From contig NZ_CP093311.1 in assembly GCF_024498955.1 (NCBI RefSeq), forward strand, positions 992,001 through 1,056,000: a stretch of 64,000 nucleotides of DNA. The letters run 5' to 3'. How positions within the stretch are numbered: the first letter of the stretch is position 1; the number at the start of each line of letters is the position of its first letter. Below, in pieces: positions 45,573 through 54,370 of the stretch. The translations under genes were made by a program, and so were the position numbers. The notes under the pieces are model-generated. The model had not been told where the DNA came from, did not search any database, and worked only from the letters and a program-made list of their open reading frames with translations. This stretch comes from Thermomonas paludicola (GTDB lineage: Bacteria > Pseudomonadota > Gammaproteobacteria > Xanthomonadales > Xanthomonadaceae).

Positions 45573-45595
45573 GATTGATGTTTCATACTTCAATC
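45573..45595. promoter_or_regulatory. 23-bp palindrome at the promoter of the HTH-SulP operon
   Basis: GATTGA (45573-45578) and TCAATC (45590-45595) flank a partly symmetric centre; 9 of 11 base pairs match. A TAAAAT -10-like box lies at 45560-45565, so the palindrome falls just past the likely start of transcription. Probable autoregulatory operator of the downstream HTH protein. Confidence 0.5.
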
Positions 45596-45634
45596 ATGAC
45601 GGTTATTCAATCAGATGCCACGCGGAGATCCCCT

Positions 45635-45892
45635 GTGATTACGTCGGCCCAGATGCGCGCGGCGCGCGCGTTGCTTGGAATTGACCAGAAGACGCTGGCG
45701 GCGCTGGCGGGAATCTCGCTGCCCACCATCCAGCGCATGGAGGCCAGCACCGGCCATGTGCGCGGCATCGTGGACTCGCTGACCAAGGTCGTCACCGCGC
45801 TGGACGCGGCCGGGGTCGAGTTGATCGGGGACAACGCCACCAGTCGCGGCGGCGGGCGCGGCGTGCGCTTGAAGCAAGGGGACGCAGCGTGA
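45635..45892 (+). CDS. Small XRE-type helix-turn-helix regulator
   Basis: 85 residues from the GTG at 45635, which has GGAG 7 bp upstream; ATGs at 45578 and 45596 would add non-conserved residues. The HTH is TLAALAGISLPTIQRMEAST (residues about 18-37), preceded by MRAARALLGIDQK as in antitoxin-like and XRE regulators. The C-terminus is short and basic, with no effector domain. It overlaps the SulP gene by 4 bp (GTGA), so it is predicted to control its own operon and the transporter. Confidence 0.78.
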   Translation: MITSAQMRAARALLGIDQKTLAALAGISLPTIQRMEASTGHVRGIVDSLTKVVTALDAAGVELIGDNATSRGGGRGVRLKQGDAA

Positions 45893-47559
45893 TCGCGGCG
45901 CTTGAAGCGGCGCGCGCGGGGCTGTTCCGGCGCACCCATTGGCTGCCCAATATCATCGCCGGCTTGATTGTCGGGGTGGTCGCATTGCCGCTGGCCATGG
46001 CGTTTGCCATTGCCTCCGGGGTCAAGCCCGAGCAGGGGCTGTACACGGCGATCATCGCCGGCATCGCGGTGTCGCTGTTCGGCGGTTCGCGGGTGCAGAT
46101 TGCCGGGCCCACCGGCGCCTTCATCGTCATCCTTGCCGGCGTGGTGGCCCAGTTCGGGGTCAGCGGCCTGCTGCTGGCCACGCTGATGGCCGGCGTGATC
46201 CTGGTGGCAATGGGGCTGGCGCGGCTGGGTGCGGTGATTCGCTTCATCCCCGATCCGGTGATCGTGGGCTTCACCGCCGGCATCGCGGTGATCATCTGGG
46301 TAGGGCAGTGGGAATACTTCTTCGGCCTGCCGACGCCGGACAAGGGGCCGTTCTATCTCAAGGCCTGGCACCTGCTGCAGTCGTTTGACCATGTGCATCC
46401 GGTCACCGCCGGGCTGGCGCTGCTCAGTCTGCTGCTGGCGGTGCTGGGGCCGCGCATTCCGGGGCTGGCGCGGGTGCCGGGGCCGTTGCTGGCGATGGTG
46501 GTGGCCACTGCGGTGGTGATGGTGTTCGACTTGAAGGGCGTGGCCACCATCGAGTCCACCTTCGGCGCCATCCCGCGCGCGCTGCCGACCCTGCAGCTGC
46601 CGGCGATGCACTTCGATCGCCTCGTGCAGTTGCTGCCGTCGGCGTTCACCATCGCCATGCTGGGGGCGATCGAATCACTGTTGTCGGCGGTGGTGGCCGA
46701 CGGCATGGCCGGTACCCGCCATGATTCCAACCAGGAGCTGATCGGGCAGGGCGTGGCCAACATCCTGTCGCCGCTGTTCGGCGGCATTGCCGCCACCGGT
46801 GCCATCGCGCGCACCGCCACCAACATCAAGAACGGCGGCACTTCACCGCTGGCCGGCGTGGTGCATGCGCTGACGTTGCTGCTGATCCTGCTGGTGGTGG
46901 CGCCGTATGCCGGCAAGGTGCCGCTGTGCGCGCTGGCCGCGATCCTGTTCCTGGTGGCGTGGAACATGAGTGAGGCGCGTCGCTTCGTGCGATTGGTGCG
47001 GCGTGCGCCGCGCGCGGACGTGGCGATCCTGCTGATCACGTTTTCGCTGACCATCGTCACCGACCTGGTGGTGGCGGTGAACATCGGCGTGATCCTGGCG
47101 ATGTTCCAGTTCATGCGCCGGATGAGTGACTCGGTGGCCGTGGTCGAACACGGCCATGCCAGCCTGCGCCAGGAGTTGGCCGACGCCGGGTTGGACGCGC
47201 TGCCGCACGGCGTGCTGGTGTATGCCATCGAGGGGCCGTTTTTCTTCGGCTCGGTGGATTCGCTGGAACGCGCGCTGTCCTGGTCGCGGGAACCACCGCG
47301 CTGCGTGGTGCTGCGGCTGGACCGCGTGCCATTGGTGGATGCCACCGGCCTGAAGCGGCTGGAATCCACCATCGAAAGCCTGCGCCGGCGTGGCGTGCAG
47401 GTGCTGCTGACCGGCGCCAGCCAGCGCGTGCTGCGCAAGTTGATGCACGCGGATGTGGTGCGCCGCGAGGAGCCGGCCAGCTACTTCGGCGACCTCGCGG
47501 CGGCGCTGCATTACATCCAAACGAGGGACGCGTCGGCTTACAGCACCTCGGACGCGTAA
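45889..47559 (+). CDS. SulP/SLC26 family anion transporter with STAS domain
   Basis: 556 residues. About 10-12 transmembrane segments (NIIAGLIVGVVALPLAMAFA, QIAGPTGAFIVILAGVVAQF, IESLLSAVVADGMAGTRHDS), then a cytoplasmic STAS domain from about residue 430 (VLRLDRVPLVDATGLKRLES). Family members carry sulfate, bicarbonate or dicarboxylates; the substrate is not predictable here. GTG start inside the HTH gene stop. Its 3' end overlaps convergent phoH by 22 bp. Confidence 0.88.
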   Translation: MIAALEAARAGLFRRTHWLPNIIAGLIVGVVALPLAMAFAIASGVKPEQGLYTAIIAGIAVSLFGGSRVQIAGPTGAFIVILAGVVAQFGVSGLLLATLMAGVILVAMGLARLGAVIRFIPDPVIVGFTAGIAVIIWVGQWEYFFGLPTPDKGPFYLKAWHLLQSFDHVHPVTAGLALLSLLLAVLGPRIPGLARVPGPLLAMVVATAVVMVFDLKGVATIESTFGAIPRALPTLQLPAMHFDRLVQLLPSAFTIAMLGAIESLLSAVVADGMAGTRHDSNQELIGQGVANILSPLFGGIAATGAIARTATNIKNGGTSPLAGVVHALTLLLILLVVAPYAGKVPLCALAAILFLVAWNMSEARRFVRLVRRAPRADVAILLITFSLTIVTDLVVAVNIGVILAMFQFMRRMSDSVAVVEHGHASLRQELADAGLDALPHGVLVYAIEGPFFFGSVDSLERALSWSREPPRCVVLRLDRVPLVDATGLKRLESTIESLRRRGVQVLLTGASQRVLRKLMHADVVRREEPASYFGDLAAALHYIQTRDASAYSTSDA

Positions 47560-48935
47560 TCGGCCAGGCGCGAGCGCTCGCCGCGGCGCAGGGTGATGTG
47601 CGCGCTGTGCGCCCAGTGCTTGAAGCGATCCACCGCGTAGGTCAGCCCCGAGGTGGTTTCGCTGAGGTAGGGCGTGTCGATCTGCTCGACGTTGCCCAGG
47701 CAGACGATCTTGGTGCCGGGGCCGGCGCGGGTCACCAGGGTCTTCATCTGTTTCGGCGTGAGGTTCTGCGCCTCGTCCAGGATCAGATAGCGCGACAGCA
47801 GCGTGCGGCCGCGCATGAAGTTCATCGAGCGGATCTTGATCCGGCTGGCCAGCAGGTCGTTGGTCGCCGCGCGGCCCCAGGCGCCGCCTTCTTCATTGTG
47901 GGTCAGCACTTCCAGATTGTCGGTCAGCGCGCCCATCCACGGCGTCATCTTCTCCTCCTCGGTGCCGGGCAGGAAGCCGATGTCCTCGCCCACGCTGACG
48001 GTGGCGCGGGTCATGATGATTTCGCGGTAGCGCTGTTGATCCATGGTCTGGGCCAGGCCGGCGGCCAGCGCCAGCAGGGTCTTGCCGGTACCGGCGGTGC
48101 CCAGCAGCGTGACGAAATCGATCTGGGGATCCATCAGCGCGTTCAGCGCGAAGTTCTGCTCCCGATTGCGCGCGGTGATGCCCCAGACCGCATGCTGGTT
48201 GTGGCGGAAGTCATCCACGATCTGCAGCACGACGCCGTTTTCTTCGACCTTGGCCACCCGCAACTCGGCCTGCTCGTCACCCGGCAGGAACGCGAATTGG
48301 TTGGGATGCCAATCCTCGTCCTCGGTGCGGGCGATTTCGTAATACGTACGGCCCTTGTCGGTCCACGATCGCAGGTCCTTGCCGTGGCGCTGCCAGAAAT
48401 CCTCGGGGAGCGCGGTCGCGCCGGTGTAGAGCAGGTTGAAATCGTCCAGCGCGCGGTCGTTCTCGTAGTCCTCGTTGGGGATGCCGGCGATGGAGGCCTT
48501 GATCCGCAGGTTGATGTCCTTGGACACGAACACCACCGGCGCACCGGGTTCGGATTCCTTCAGCGCCAGGATGGCGCCGAGGATCTGGTTGTCCGGGATC
48601 ACCGTGCCGAAGCGCCGGCCGGCATCGAAATCGCCAACCTGGAAACGCAGCTTGCCAATGCTGTCGGCGCCGCGCAGTTTCAGGCCCTTCGGGCGCTGCA
48701 GGGAGATGCCCCCGGTGATGTCGGTGCTGCCGTGCGCCTCGATCAGTTCGTTGAGGAAGCGGCTGACCTGGCGGGCGTTGCGGCTGGCTTCACTGGTGCC
48801 CTTCTTGCCGTTGTCCAGCTCCTCCATCACCTGCATGGGCAGGTAAACATCGTGCTCCTCGAATTTGAACAGCGCGGTGGGATCGTGCATCAGCACGTTG
48901 GTGTCCAGGACGTAGCAGCGCTTGCCGTGGGTCAT
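47538..48935 (-). CDS. PhoH family protein with N-terminal PIN domain
   Basis: 465 residues. N-terminal PIN-type nuclease domain (CYVLDTNVLMHDPTALF, EELDNGKKG), followed by a PhoH ATPase domain: Walker A LGTAGTGKTLLALAAG (near residue 272) and Walker B YLILDEAQNLTPKQMKT (near 381). This PIN-PhoH fusion (YlaK-like, also called PhoH2-like) is linked to RNA unwinding and cleavage. GGAG precedes the ATG. The C-terminal codons overlap the sulP 3' end on the opposite strand. Confidence 0.9.
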   Translation of the reverse strand: MTHGKRCYVLDTNVLMHDPTALFKFEEHDVYLPMQVMEELDNGKKGTSEASRNARQVSRFLNELIEAHGSTDITGGISLQRPKGLKLRGADSIGKLRFQVGDFDAGRRFGTVIPDNQILGAILALKESEPGAPVVFVSKDINLRIKASIAGIPNEDYENDRALDDFNLLYTGATALPEDFWQRHGKDLRSWTDKGRTYYEIARTEDEDWHPNQFAFLPGDEQAELRVAKVEENGVVLQIVDDFRHNQHAVWGITARNREQNFALNALMDPQIDFVTLLGTAGTGKTLLALAAGLAQTMDQQRYREIIMTRATVSVGEDIGFLPGTEEEKMTPWMGALTDNLEVLTHNEEGGAWGRAATNDLLASRIKIRSMNFMRGRTLLSRYLILDEAQNLTPKQMKTLVTRAGPGTKIVCLGNVEQIDTPYLSETTSGLTYAVDRFKHWAHSAHITLRRGERSRLADYASEVL

Positions 48936-49017
48936 GCGTGGGCTCCGGGGAACGGGCAGCAGCAGGCCACCGCAACCCGCGAAACGGGGCGATGGGAGTG
49001 GGTGGACTGGGACGGGT

Positions 49018-49488
49018 TCACTTGGATTGCAGCGCCTTCAGGGCGTCGAGCACGGCCTGGGCATGGCCGGCAACCTTGACCGGGCGCCAGATCTCGCGAA
49101 TCACGCCTGCCGGGTCGATCAGGAAGGAACTGCGCTCGATGCCGAGGTATTCGCGGCCGTACAGCTTCTTCGGCTTGATCACGCCGAACGCGTTGCACAG
49201 CGACTCGTCGGCATCGCTGGCAAGATCGAACGCGAAGCCTTGCTTGGCGCGGAAATTCTGGTGCGATTTCAGCGAATCGCGAGAAACGCCCAGGACCTGC
49301 GCGCCCGCGCGTTTGAATTCCGCCAACAGGGCGTTGAACGCCTGCCCCTCGGTCGTGCAGCCGGGGGTCGAGTCCTTGGGATAGAAGTACAGCACCAGCC
49401 AAAGGCCTGCGTAGTCGCCAAGCCTGGCCGATCCACCGCTGGACAGGGCAAGCGGCAGGTCGGGGAGGTGGTCGCCGGGGTTGAGCAT
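49018..49488 (-). CDS. bcp: Peroxiredoxin, BCP/PrxQ subfamily
   Basis: 156 residues. Thiol peroxidase with peroxidatic Cys in FYPKDSTPGCTTEGQAF (near residue 44). The second Cys found five residues later in many BCP proteins is replaced (TTEGQ), so this looks like a 1-Cys or differently resolved type. A second Cys is present at LCNAFGV. Start at MLNPGDHL. It follows gcvR on the same strand after 5 bp, as in E. coli (gcvR-bcp). Confidence 0.9.
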   Translation of the reverse strand: MLNPGDHLPDLPLALSSGGSARLGDYAGLWLVLYFYPKDSTPGCTTEGQAFNALLAEFKRAGAQVLGVSRDSLKSHQNFRAKQGFAFDLASDADESLCNAFGVIKPKKLYGREYLGIERSSFLIDPAGVIREIWRPVKVAGHAQAVLDALKALQSK

Positions 49489-49493
49489 GGCGC

Positions 49494-50054
49494 TCAATAT
49501 TTCATGGGATCCATGATGGCGTCGAGGTTCAGGTGATCGCAGAACTCGAGGAAGTCGTCGCGCAATGCGGCGATGTGCATCTCGGCCGGCACGCCGATGG
49601 TCAGCTGCGCGGAAAACATGTCGGCTCCGGTTTGCATCGCCCGATAGCGCGCGCAGTGCAGGCTTTCGATGGTGATGCCCTGATGGTCGAAGAAATCCGC
49701 CAGCTGGAACAGGATGCCCGGCTTGTCGGAGGCGATCACCTCGACCACGTAGGGCAACAGGTTGGATTGCACGGGCTTGGCGCCGGTGCGGTACCAGATC
49801 AGCTTCAGGCCTTCTTCGCGCTCCAGCTTGGCCAGCATGGTTTCCAGCTTGGCTACCGCGTCCCATGCGCCGGTCACCAGCGCGGTCACCGACACATCGC
49901 GCCCCACCGTGGCCAACCGGGTGTCCACCAGATTGCAGCCCGAGTCGGCGATGCGGCGAGTGACCGCCAGCAGTGGCGATTGCGGGTGCGTGGTGTAGGC
50001 GGTGATCAGCAAGTGGTTTTCTTGCGGAGCGGGCCGGGCGGCAGGTTTGCTCAA
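49494..50054 (-). CDS. gcvR: Glycine cleavage system regulator, GcvR family (ACT domains)
   Basis: 186 residues. Two ACT domains ([20 protein letters not shown] at residue 14 on, and [20 protein letters not shown] near 101). In E. coli GcvR binds GcvA and represses the glycine cleavage operon. The start is set at the TTG (50054) because homologues begin about there and no ATG is well placed; the upstream extension to 50138 is poorly conserved. Gene order gcvR-bcp supports the assignment, and dapA diverges upstream as in enterics. Confidence 0.82.
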   Translation of the reverse strand: MSKPAARPAPQENHLLITAYTTHPQSPLLAVTRRIADSGCNLVDTRLATVGRDVSVTALVTGAWDAVAKLETMLAKLEREEGLKLIWYRTGAKPVQSNLLPYVVEVIASDKPGILFQLADFFDHQGITIESLHCARYRAMQTGADMFSAQLTIGVPAEMHIAALRDDFLEFCDHLNLDAIMDPMKY

Positions 50055-50212
50055 AGCGGGATTCCAGAAACGGGAGGGAATTTCGTCGCGTGCAGCGGCG
50101 CAGGGGCCAGCATACTTGCCGGCGCTTTCCAGCCGCAAGTAAGATCAGCGGCAATCGCGCGTTTCCTCCACCTGCGCCGCGCCCTGCGCTGCGCCCAGCC
50201 CGAGCCACTTCC

Positions 50213-51115
50213 TTGCAACTTTCCGGCAGCATCACCGCGCTGGCGACGCCGTTCACGGCGGCTGGCGACATCGATTTCCTCGCCTGGGAGCGCCTGCTGC
50301 AGGCGCAGCTGGATGCGGGCACGCAGGCGGTCGTGGTCGCAGGCTCGACCGGCGAGGCGGCCGCCCTTTTCGACGAGGAATACGACCGCTTGCTGCGCAG
50401 TGCGGTCGAACTGATCGCCGGGCGGATGCCGGTGCTGGCCGGCACCGGGCAATCCAGCACCGCCAAGACGATCCTCTGCAACCGCCGGGTCGCGGCGCTG
50501 GGTGCCGATGCCGCGCTGGTGGTGACGCCGCCCTACGTGCGCCCCACGCAAAGCGGCCTGTTGGCGCATTTCCGCGCGGTGGCCGATGAGGGGGCGCTGC
50601 CGGTGGTGCTGTACAACGTGCCGGGCCGCACCGGCTGCGACCTGCTGCCGGAGACTGCCGGCGACCTGTCATTGCATCCGAACATCATCGGCATCAAGGA
50701 GGCCCGCTCCGACGCCGAGCGCATGCAGGCGCTGCTGCCGTTGCGCCGCGATGGATTTGCCGTGCTCAGCGGGGACGATCCCACGGCGGTCCGGGCCATG
50801 CTGGCAGGCGCCGATGGCGTGATTTCGGTGGCCTCCAATGTGGTGCCACGCAGTTTCCGCCGCCTGTGTGACGACGCCCGCAGTGGCGATGCGGCTGCGG
50901 CACAGGCGATGGACGAGGCGCTTGCCGAGCTGTATCACTTCCTCGGGGTGGAATCCAACCCGATCCCGCTGAAGGCCCTGCTCGCGCTGGACGGCATCGG
51001 TCACGGCCTCCGCCTGCCGCTGCAGCCGTTATCATCCGCGCATGCCGGACAGGCCAGTCGCCTGCACGCCAGCATTCGCCAACTCGAAGAACGCAGCCGC
51101 AGCACCGCGGCCTGA
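50213..51115 (+). CDS. dapA: 4-hydroxy-tetrahydrodipicolinate synthase
   Basis: 300 residues from a TTG start, chosen because [12 protein letters not shown] is the family N-terminus. First committed step of lysine/diaminopimelate synthesis. Motifs: [13 protein letters not shown] (pyruvate-binding loop), [30 protein letters not shown] (Tyr of the proton relay) and [13 protein letters not shown] (Schiff-base Lys near residue 160). A BamC-like lipoprotein follows after 12 bp, the same order as dapA-bamC in E. coli. Confidence 0.92.
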   Translation: MQLSGSITALATPFTAAGDIDFLAWERLLQAQLDAGTQAVVVAGSTGEAAALFDEEYDRLLRSAVELIAGRMPVLAGTGQSSTAKTILCNRRVAALGADAALVVTPPYVRPTQSGLLAHFRAVADEGALPVVLYNVPGRTGCDLLPETAGDLSLHPNIIGIKEARSDAERMQALLPLRRDGFAVLSGDDPTAVRAMLAGADGVISVASNVVPRSFRRLCDDARSGDAAAAQAMDEALAELYHFLGVESNPIPLKALLALDGIGHGLRLPLQPLSSAHAGQASRLHASIRQLEERSRSTAA

Positions 51116-51127
51116 CAGGAGATTCAG

Positions 51128-51631
51128 ATGCATCGCACCTTTCGCGCGCCCAAGGCCGCTGCCCCGCTTGTTGCCGTCCTGCTGGTTGCCGGTCTGTCCG
51201 GTTGCCACTGGTTCGGCAAGAAGGCCGAGCTGTACACCCAGAGCGCGGAAAGCCGGCCGCTGGAAGTGCCGCCGGATCTGGATCGTCCCTCCGTTGACAA
51301 GGCAATCGCGCTGCCCAGCACGGGCGCCAGTGCCCCGGCCAGCGCGCCGGTTGCCGTGGCGGCCACCGGTTTCAGCGTTGCCGGCGAGCGTGATGCCGTG
51401 TTTGCCAAAGTGGGCGAAGTGCTGGCCGCTACCGCGGGTGTGCGCATTGCCAACAAGGCAGACATCCTGGGCACCTACGATGTCGATTACATGGATGCCA
51501 AGTTCCTGATTCGCGTGACCAAGGCGGGCGATGGCGCCTATGTCTCGGCGGTTGATCCGCGCGGCCTGCCGCCGACTGGGGAGGCAGCAGGCACCTTGAT
51601 CGGCGCGCTGAAGGCCGCACTGGCCAAGTAA
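51128..51631 (+). CDS. Short BamC-like lipoprotein
   Basis: 167 residues. Lipoprotein signal with lipobox LSGC (Cys26), then a loop containing ESRPLEVPPDLDRPSVD, which resembles the unstructured BamC N-terminal segment that contacts BamD, and then one small alpha/beta domain (FSVAGERDAVFAKVGEVLAA to the end). E. coli BamC is about twice as long with two helix-grip domains, so this version lacks one. AGGAG precedes the ATG. Context beside dapA supports the assignment. Confidence 0.68.
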   Translation: MHRTFRAPKAAAPLVAVLLVAGLSGCHWFGKKAELYTQSAESRPLEVPPDLDRPSVDKAIALPSTGASAPASAPVAVAATGFSVAGERDAVFAKVGEVLAATAGVRIANKADILGTYDVDYMDAKFLIRVTKAGDGAYVSAVDPRGLPPTGEAAGTLIGALKAALAK

Positions 51632-51652
51632 GCGGCGCGCGCCGAGTGCGTG

Positions 51653-51680
51653 GCACTGCCCCGCTTGCACGGGGCAGTGC
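51653..51680 (+). terminator. Hairpin after the BamC-like gene
   Basis: GCACTGCCCCG (51653-51663) and CGGGGCAGTGC (51670-51680) form a perfect 11-bp stem with a 6-base loop, 22 bp past the stop. No long T-run, so termination may be partial or Rho-assisted. Confidence 0.55.
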
Positions 51681-51779
51681 ACGCGGTTTGCGTGATGGCG
51701 GTGTTGCAGGCTGGCCTGGCTGGCCCTGCAGCAGTGTCAACGCCCGGGGTGGGGCGAGCCGAGCGTGTGGGGCGAGCGT

Positions 51780-52103
51780 TCAGCGTTCCAGCAGCGGCAG
51801 CTTGTTCGGCTTGCCATCCCATTCAGCGTGGTCGGCGGGCGGATCCTTGCGCACCGTCAGCACCGGCCACTGCTTGGCCAATTCGGCGTTGAGCGCGAGG
51901 AAGCCTTCCTGGCCGGCGGGCACGTCCTCTTCCGGATAGATGGCGTTGACCGGGCATTCCGGTTCGCACAGGGTGCAATCGATGCACTCGTCGGGGTCGA
52001 TCACCAGGAAATTCGGGCCTTCGTGGAAGCAGTCCACCGGGCACACTTCCACGCAATCGGTGTGCTTGCACTTGATGCAGTTTTCGGTGACGACGAAGGG
52101 CAT
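51780..52103 (-). CDS. fdxA: Seven-iron ferredoxin FdxA
   Basis: 107 residues. Two clusters are encoded by [18 protein letters not shown] (CxxCx4-type with extra Cys, 3Fe-4S/4Fe-4S) and [18 protein letters not shown] (4Fe-4S). The C-terminal extension ([20 protein letters not shown]) is typical of Azotobacter-type FdI. Electron carrier in the cytoplasm; partner unknown. It lies downstream of tRNA-Glu on the same strand but is separated from it by a strong terminator. Confidence 0.93.
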   Translation of the reverse strand: MPFVVTENCIKCKHTDCVEVCPVDCFHEGPNFLVIDPDECIDCTLCEPECPVNAIYPEEDVPAGQEGFLALNAELAKQWPVLTVRKDPPADHAEWDGKPNKLPLLER

Positions 52104-52164
52104 GGCCGGATTCCGTGGTGCGTTGCTGCGAGCCGGGTATTTTAGCGCTGCGCTTGCGCAACAA

Positions 52165-52192
52165 AAAACCCCGCACTGGCGTGCGGGGTTTT
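52165..52192 (-). terminator. Intrinsic terminator of the tRNA-Glu gene
   Basis: AAAACCCCGCAC (52165-52176) and GTGCGGGGTTTT (52181-52192) form a perfect 12-bp stem with a 4-base loop. On the minus strand it ends in six or more T's, just after the tRNA 3' end. Confidence 0.9.
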
Positions 52193-52198
52193 GTTGTT

Positions 52199-52274
52199 TG
52201 GCGCTCCCTACGGGATTCGAACCCGTGTTTTAGCCTTGAGAGGGCCACGTCCTGGGCCTCTAGACGAAGGGAGC
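52199..52274 (-). tRNA. tRNA-Glu (anticodon CTC)
   Basis: A 76-nt cloverleaf can be drawn, including encoded CCA. Acceptor arm GCTCCCT/AGGGAGC, the D-arm region TCGTCTAGAGGCCCAGGA typical of tRNA-Glu, anticodon arm TGGCC-CTCTCAA-GGCTA with anticodon CTC (reads GAG), and the T-arm GGGTTCGAATCCC. A promoter and a terminator are both visible. Confidence 0.93.
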
Positions 52275-52347
52275 AATTGGAGTGTGCAGGGCACGCCGGT
52301 TGGACGTCCGGCCTGAACGCACCATCGGATGGCGCGGCCAGCTTGCT

Positions 52348-52377
52348 AGTATAGAGGGGCGCGTCTGCCGCTGGCAA
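52348..52377 (-). promoter_or_regulatory. Probable promoter of tRNA-Glu
   Basis: On the minus strand TTGCCA (complement of 52372-52377) and TATACT (complement of 52348-52353) are 18 bp apart. Start of transcription would be about 65 bp before the tRNA 5' end. Confidence 0.5.
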
Positions 52378-52420
52378 CGCCTCATCCATTGCACAACACT
52401 CCCAGGCAGCTTCCCAGCGC

Positions 52421-53803
52421 ATGATCGATCACCAGCCCCAATCTGCTCCCGTCGAAGCTGCCCTGCGCGTGATTCCGCGCGATGCCCACGACGTCTCCCG
52501 CAAGCAAATGAGCAGCAGTGCGCTGCGCGTGCTGTACCGGCTGCGCGAGGCCGGTTTTGGCGCGTATCTGGTCGGCGGCGCGGTGCGTGACCTGCTGGTG
52601 GGGCGGCAGCCGAAGGATTTCGACGTGGCCACCGACGCCACCCCTGAACAAGTCAAGGCGCTGTTTCGCAACTGCAGGTTGATCGGCCGGCGCTTCCGGC
52701 TGGCGCACGTAGTCTATGGCCGCGAAATCATCGAGGTGGCGACCTTTCGCGCCAAGGGCGGCGATGACGAGGACGGCGACCGCAAGATCCACGAGGATGG
52801 CCGCCTGCTGCGCGACAACATCTACGGCACGATTGAGGAAGATGCGCTGCGCCGCGATTTCACCGCCAATGCGCTGTACTACGCGATCGAGGATTTTTCG
52901 GTGCGCGACTTCGTTGGTGGTTTCGAAGACGTGCAGGCGCGGCGGTTGCGCCTGATCGGTGATCCCGAAGCGCGCTATCGCGAAGATCCGGTGCGCATGC
53001 TGCGTGCGGCGCGATTGGCGGCGAAGCTGGATTTCAGCATCGAGGCGGCGACCGCCGAGCCGATTGCGCGATTGGCCCCCTTGCTGGCTGACGCGGCCCC
53101 GGCGCGGCTGTTCGAGGAAACGCTGAAGATGTTCCTCGCCGGTGACGCGGTGGCCTGCTTCGAACTCCTGGAAACGCATGGCCTGCTGCCGGCGTTGTTG
53201 CCGGAAACCGCGCAGGCGTTGGCGTCGAACACATCCGGCGCGCTGCGGCGCATGCTGCTGCAGGGCTTGCGCAGTACCGATGCGCGGGTGGCTGCCGATG
53301 AGCCGGTCTCCCCGGCGTTTCTGTACGCCGTGCTGCTGTGGCCGGCCTATTGCCGCACGCTCGCGCAGCTGCAGGCGCAAGGCGTGCATGCGGCCGAGGC
53401 GCAGCGTCGCGCCGCCGACCGGGTGACGATGCATCAGGTGGCGCGCATCGCGCTGCCGCGCCGGTTCTCGCTGCCGATGCAGGAAATCTGGCTGCTGCAG
53501 CCGCGTTTCGCGCTGCGCCAGCGCAAGCGCGTGTTCCGCCTGTTGGCCCATCCACGCTTCCGCGCCGCGTTCGATTTCCTGGAGTTGCGGCTGGTGGCCT
53601 CCGATACGCATGCGCAGGATGTCGCGTTCTGGCGCGACGCGCAGTTGCATCCGGCGGACGCCGTGGCTGCGGTCGAGGGCATGGCTGACGGGGATGGCGA
53701 CAGCGATGCACATGAGCCCGTTGGCACTGGCGAGACCGCCGGCGCGGGGCCCGGCAAGCGTCGCCGTCGCCGTCGTCGCCCCGCCGCGGGGACGGCAGAA
53801 TGA
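52421..53803 (+). CDS. pcnB: Poly(A) polymerase I
   Basis: 460 residues. Adds 3' poly(A) tails that promote RNA decay. Nucleotidyltransferase head: YLVGGAVRDLLVGRQPKDFD (residues about 49-68), with the catalytic DxD in KDFDVATDAT. RRDFTANALYYAI and the tRNA-nucleotidyltransferase/PAP neck (EDPVRMLRAARLAAKLDF) follow. The C-terminus is long and ends in an Arg-rich cluster ([13 protein letters not shown]), likely RNA-binding, which supports poly(A) polymerase over CCA-adding enzyme. Its stop overlaps folK by 4 bp, starting the pcnB-folK-pan run. Confidence 0.92.
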   Translation: MIDHQPQSAPVEAALRVIPRDAHDVSRKQMSSSALRVLYRLREAGFGAYLVGGAVRDLLVGRQPKDFDVATDATPEQVKALFRNCRLIGRRFRLAHVVYGREIIEVATFRAKGGDDEDGDRKIHEDGRLLRDNIYGTIEEDALRRDFTANALYYAIEDFSVRDFVGGFEDVQARRLRLIGDPEARYREDPVRMLRAARLAAKLDFSIEAATAEPIARLAPLLADAAPARLFEETLKMFLAGDAVACFELLETHGLLPALLPETAQALASNTSGALRRMLLQGLRSTDARVAADEPVSPAFLYAVLLWPAYCRTLAQLQAQGVHAAEAQRRAADRVTMHQVARIALPRRFSLPMQEIWLLQPRFALRQRKRVFRLLAHPRFRAAFDFLELRLVASDTHAQDVAFWRDAQLHPADAVAAVEGMADGDGDSDAHEPVGTGETAGAGPGKRRRRRRRPAAGTAE

Positions 53804-54309
53804 GCAAGTCCAGCATCGCAAGCATCGGCCTGGGCGCGAATCTTGGCCAGCCCCTGGTTGCATTGCAGCAGGCGGTGGGCAGCTTGGCCGAATTGCCGCA
53901 CACCGAGGTATTGGCGGTGTCGCGATTTTATCGCACGCCGGCCTGGGGCCAGCTGCAGCAGCCGGATTTCGTCAATGCGGCGGCCTTGCTGAAGACGGCA
54001 TTGTCGCCCCAGGCGCTGCTGAAGCACCTGCTTGACATCGAGCGCATGGCGGGTCGTGATCGTGACCGCGAGACCGCGGCCATGCGCTGGGGGCCGAGAG
54101 TATTGGACCTGGACTTGCTGCTGTATGGCGATCAGGTGATCAACGAGCCGGGGCTGCGCGTGCCGCACCCGTATCTGCACGAGCGTGCGTTTGCGCTGGT
54201 GCCGCTGGCTGAAATCGCCGGCGATCAGCCGTTTCCGGGAGTCGGCACGGTGGCGGATGCGCTGCGCGGCGTGGATGTGCGTGGCGTGGAAGCGATTGCC
54301 GTTTGCTGA
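53800..54309 (+). CDS. folK: 2-amino-4-hydroxy-6-hydroxymethyldihydropteridine pyrophosphokinase
   Basis: 169 residues. Folate pathway; transfers pyrophosphate from ATP to hydroxymethyl-dihydropterin. GLGANLGQPLVALQQAV (N-terminus), SRFYRTPAWG, QPDFVNAA, and the diagnostic MRWGPRVLDLDLLLYGD and VPHPYLHERAFALVPL are present. It overlaps pcnB by 4 bp. Confidence 0.94.
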   Translation: MSKSSIASIGLGANLGQPLVALQQAVGSLAELPHTEVLAVSRFYRTPAWGQLQQPDFVNAAALLKTALSPQALLKHLLDIERMAGRDRDRETAAMRWGPRVLDLDLLLYGDQVINEPGLRVPHPYLHERAFALVPLAEIAGDQPFPGVGTVADALRGVDVRGVEAIAVC

Positions 54310-54370
54310 TCGCGGCGGATGACAACGGCTTTTGCGCGATAATGCCGCTCCTTTGCAAGCGGAAGCCGTC

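Noticed and set aside
47598..49079. A 493-residue plus-strand frame opposite phoH
   Set aside because: Antisense shadow; PhoH on the other strand has complete Walker motifs and a PIN domain.
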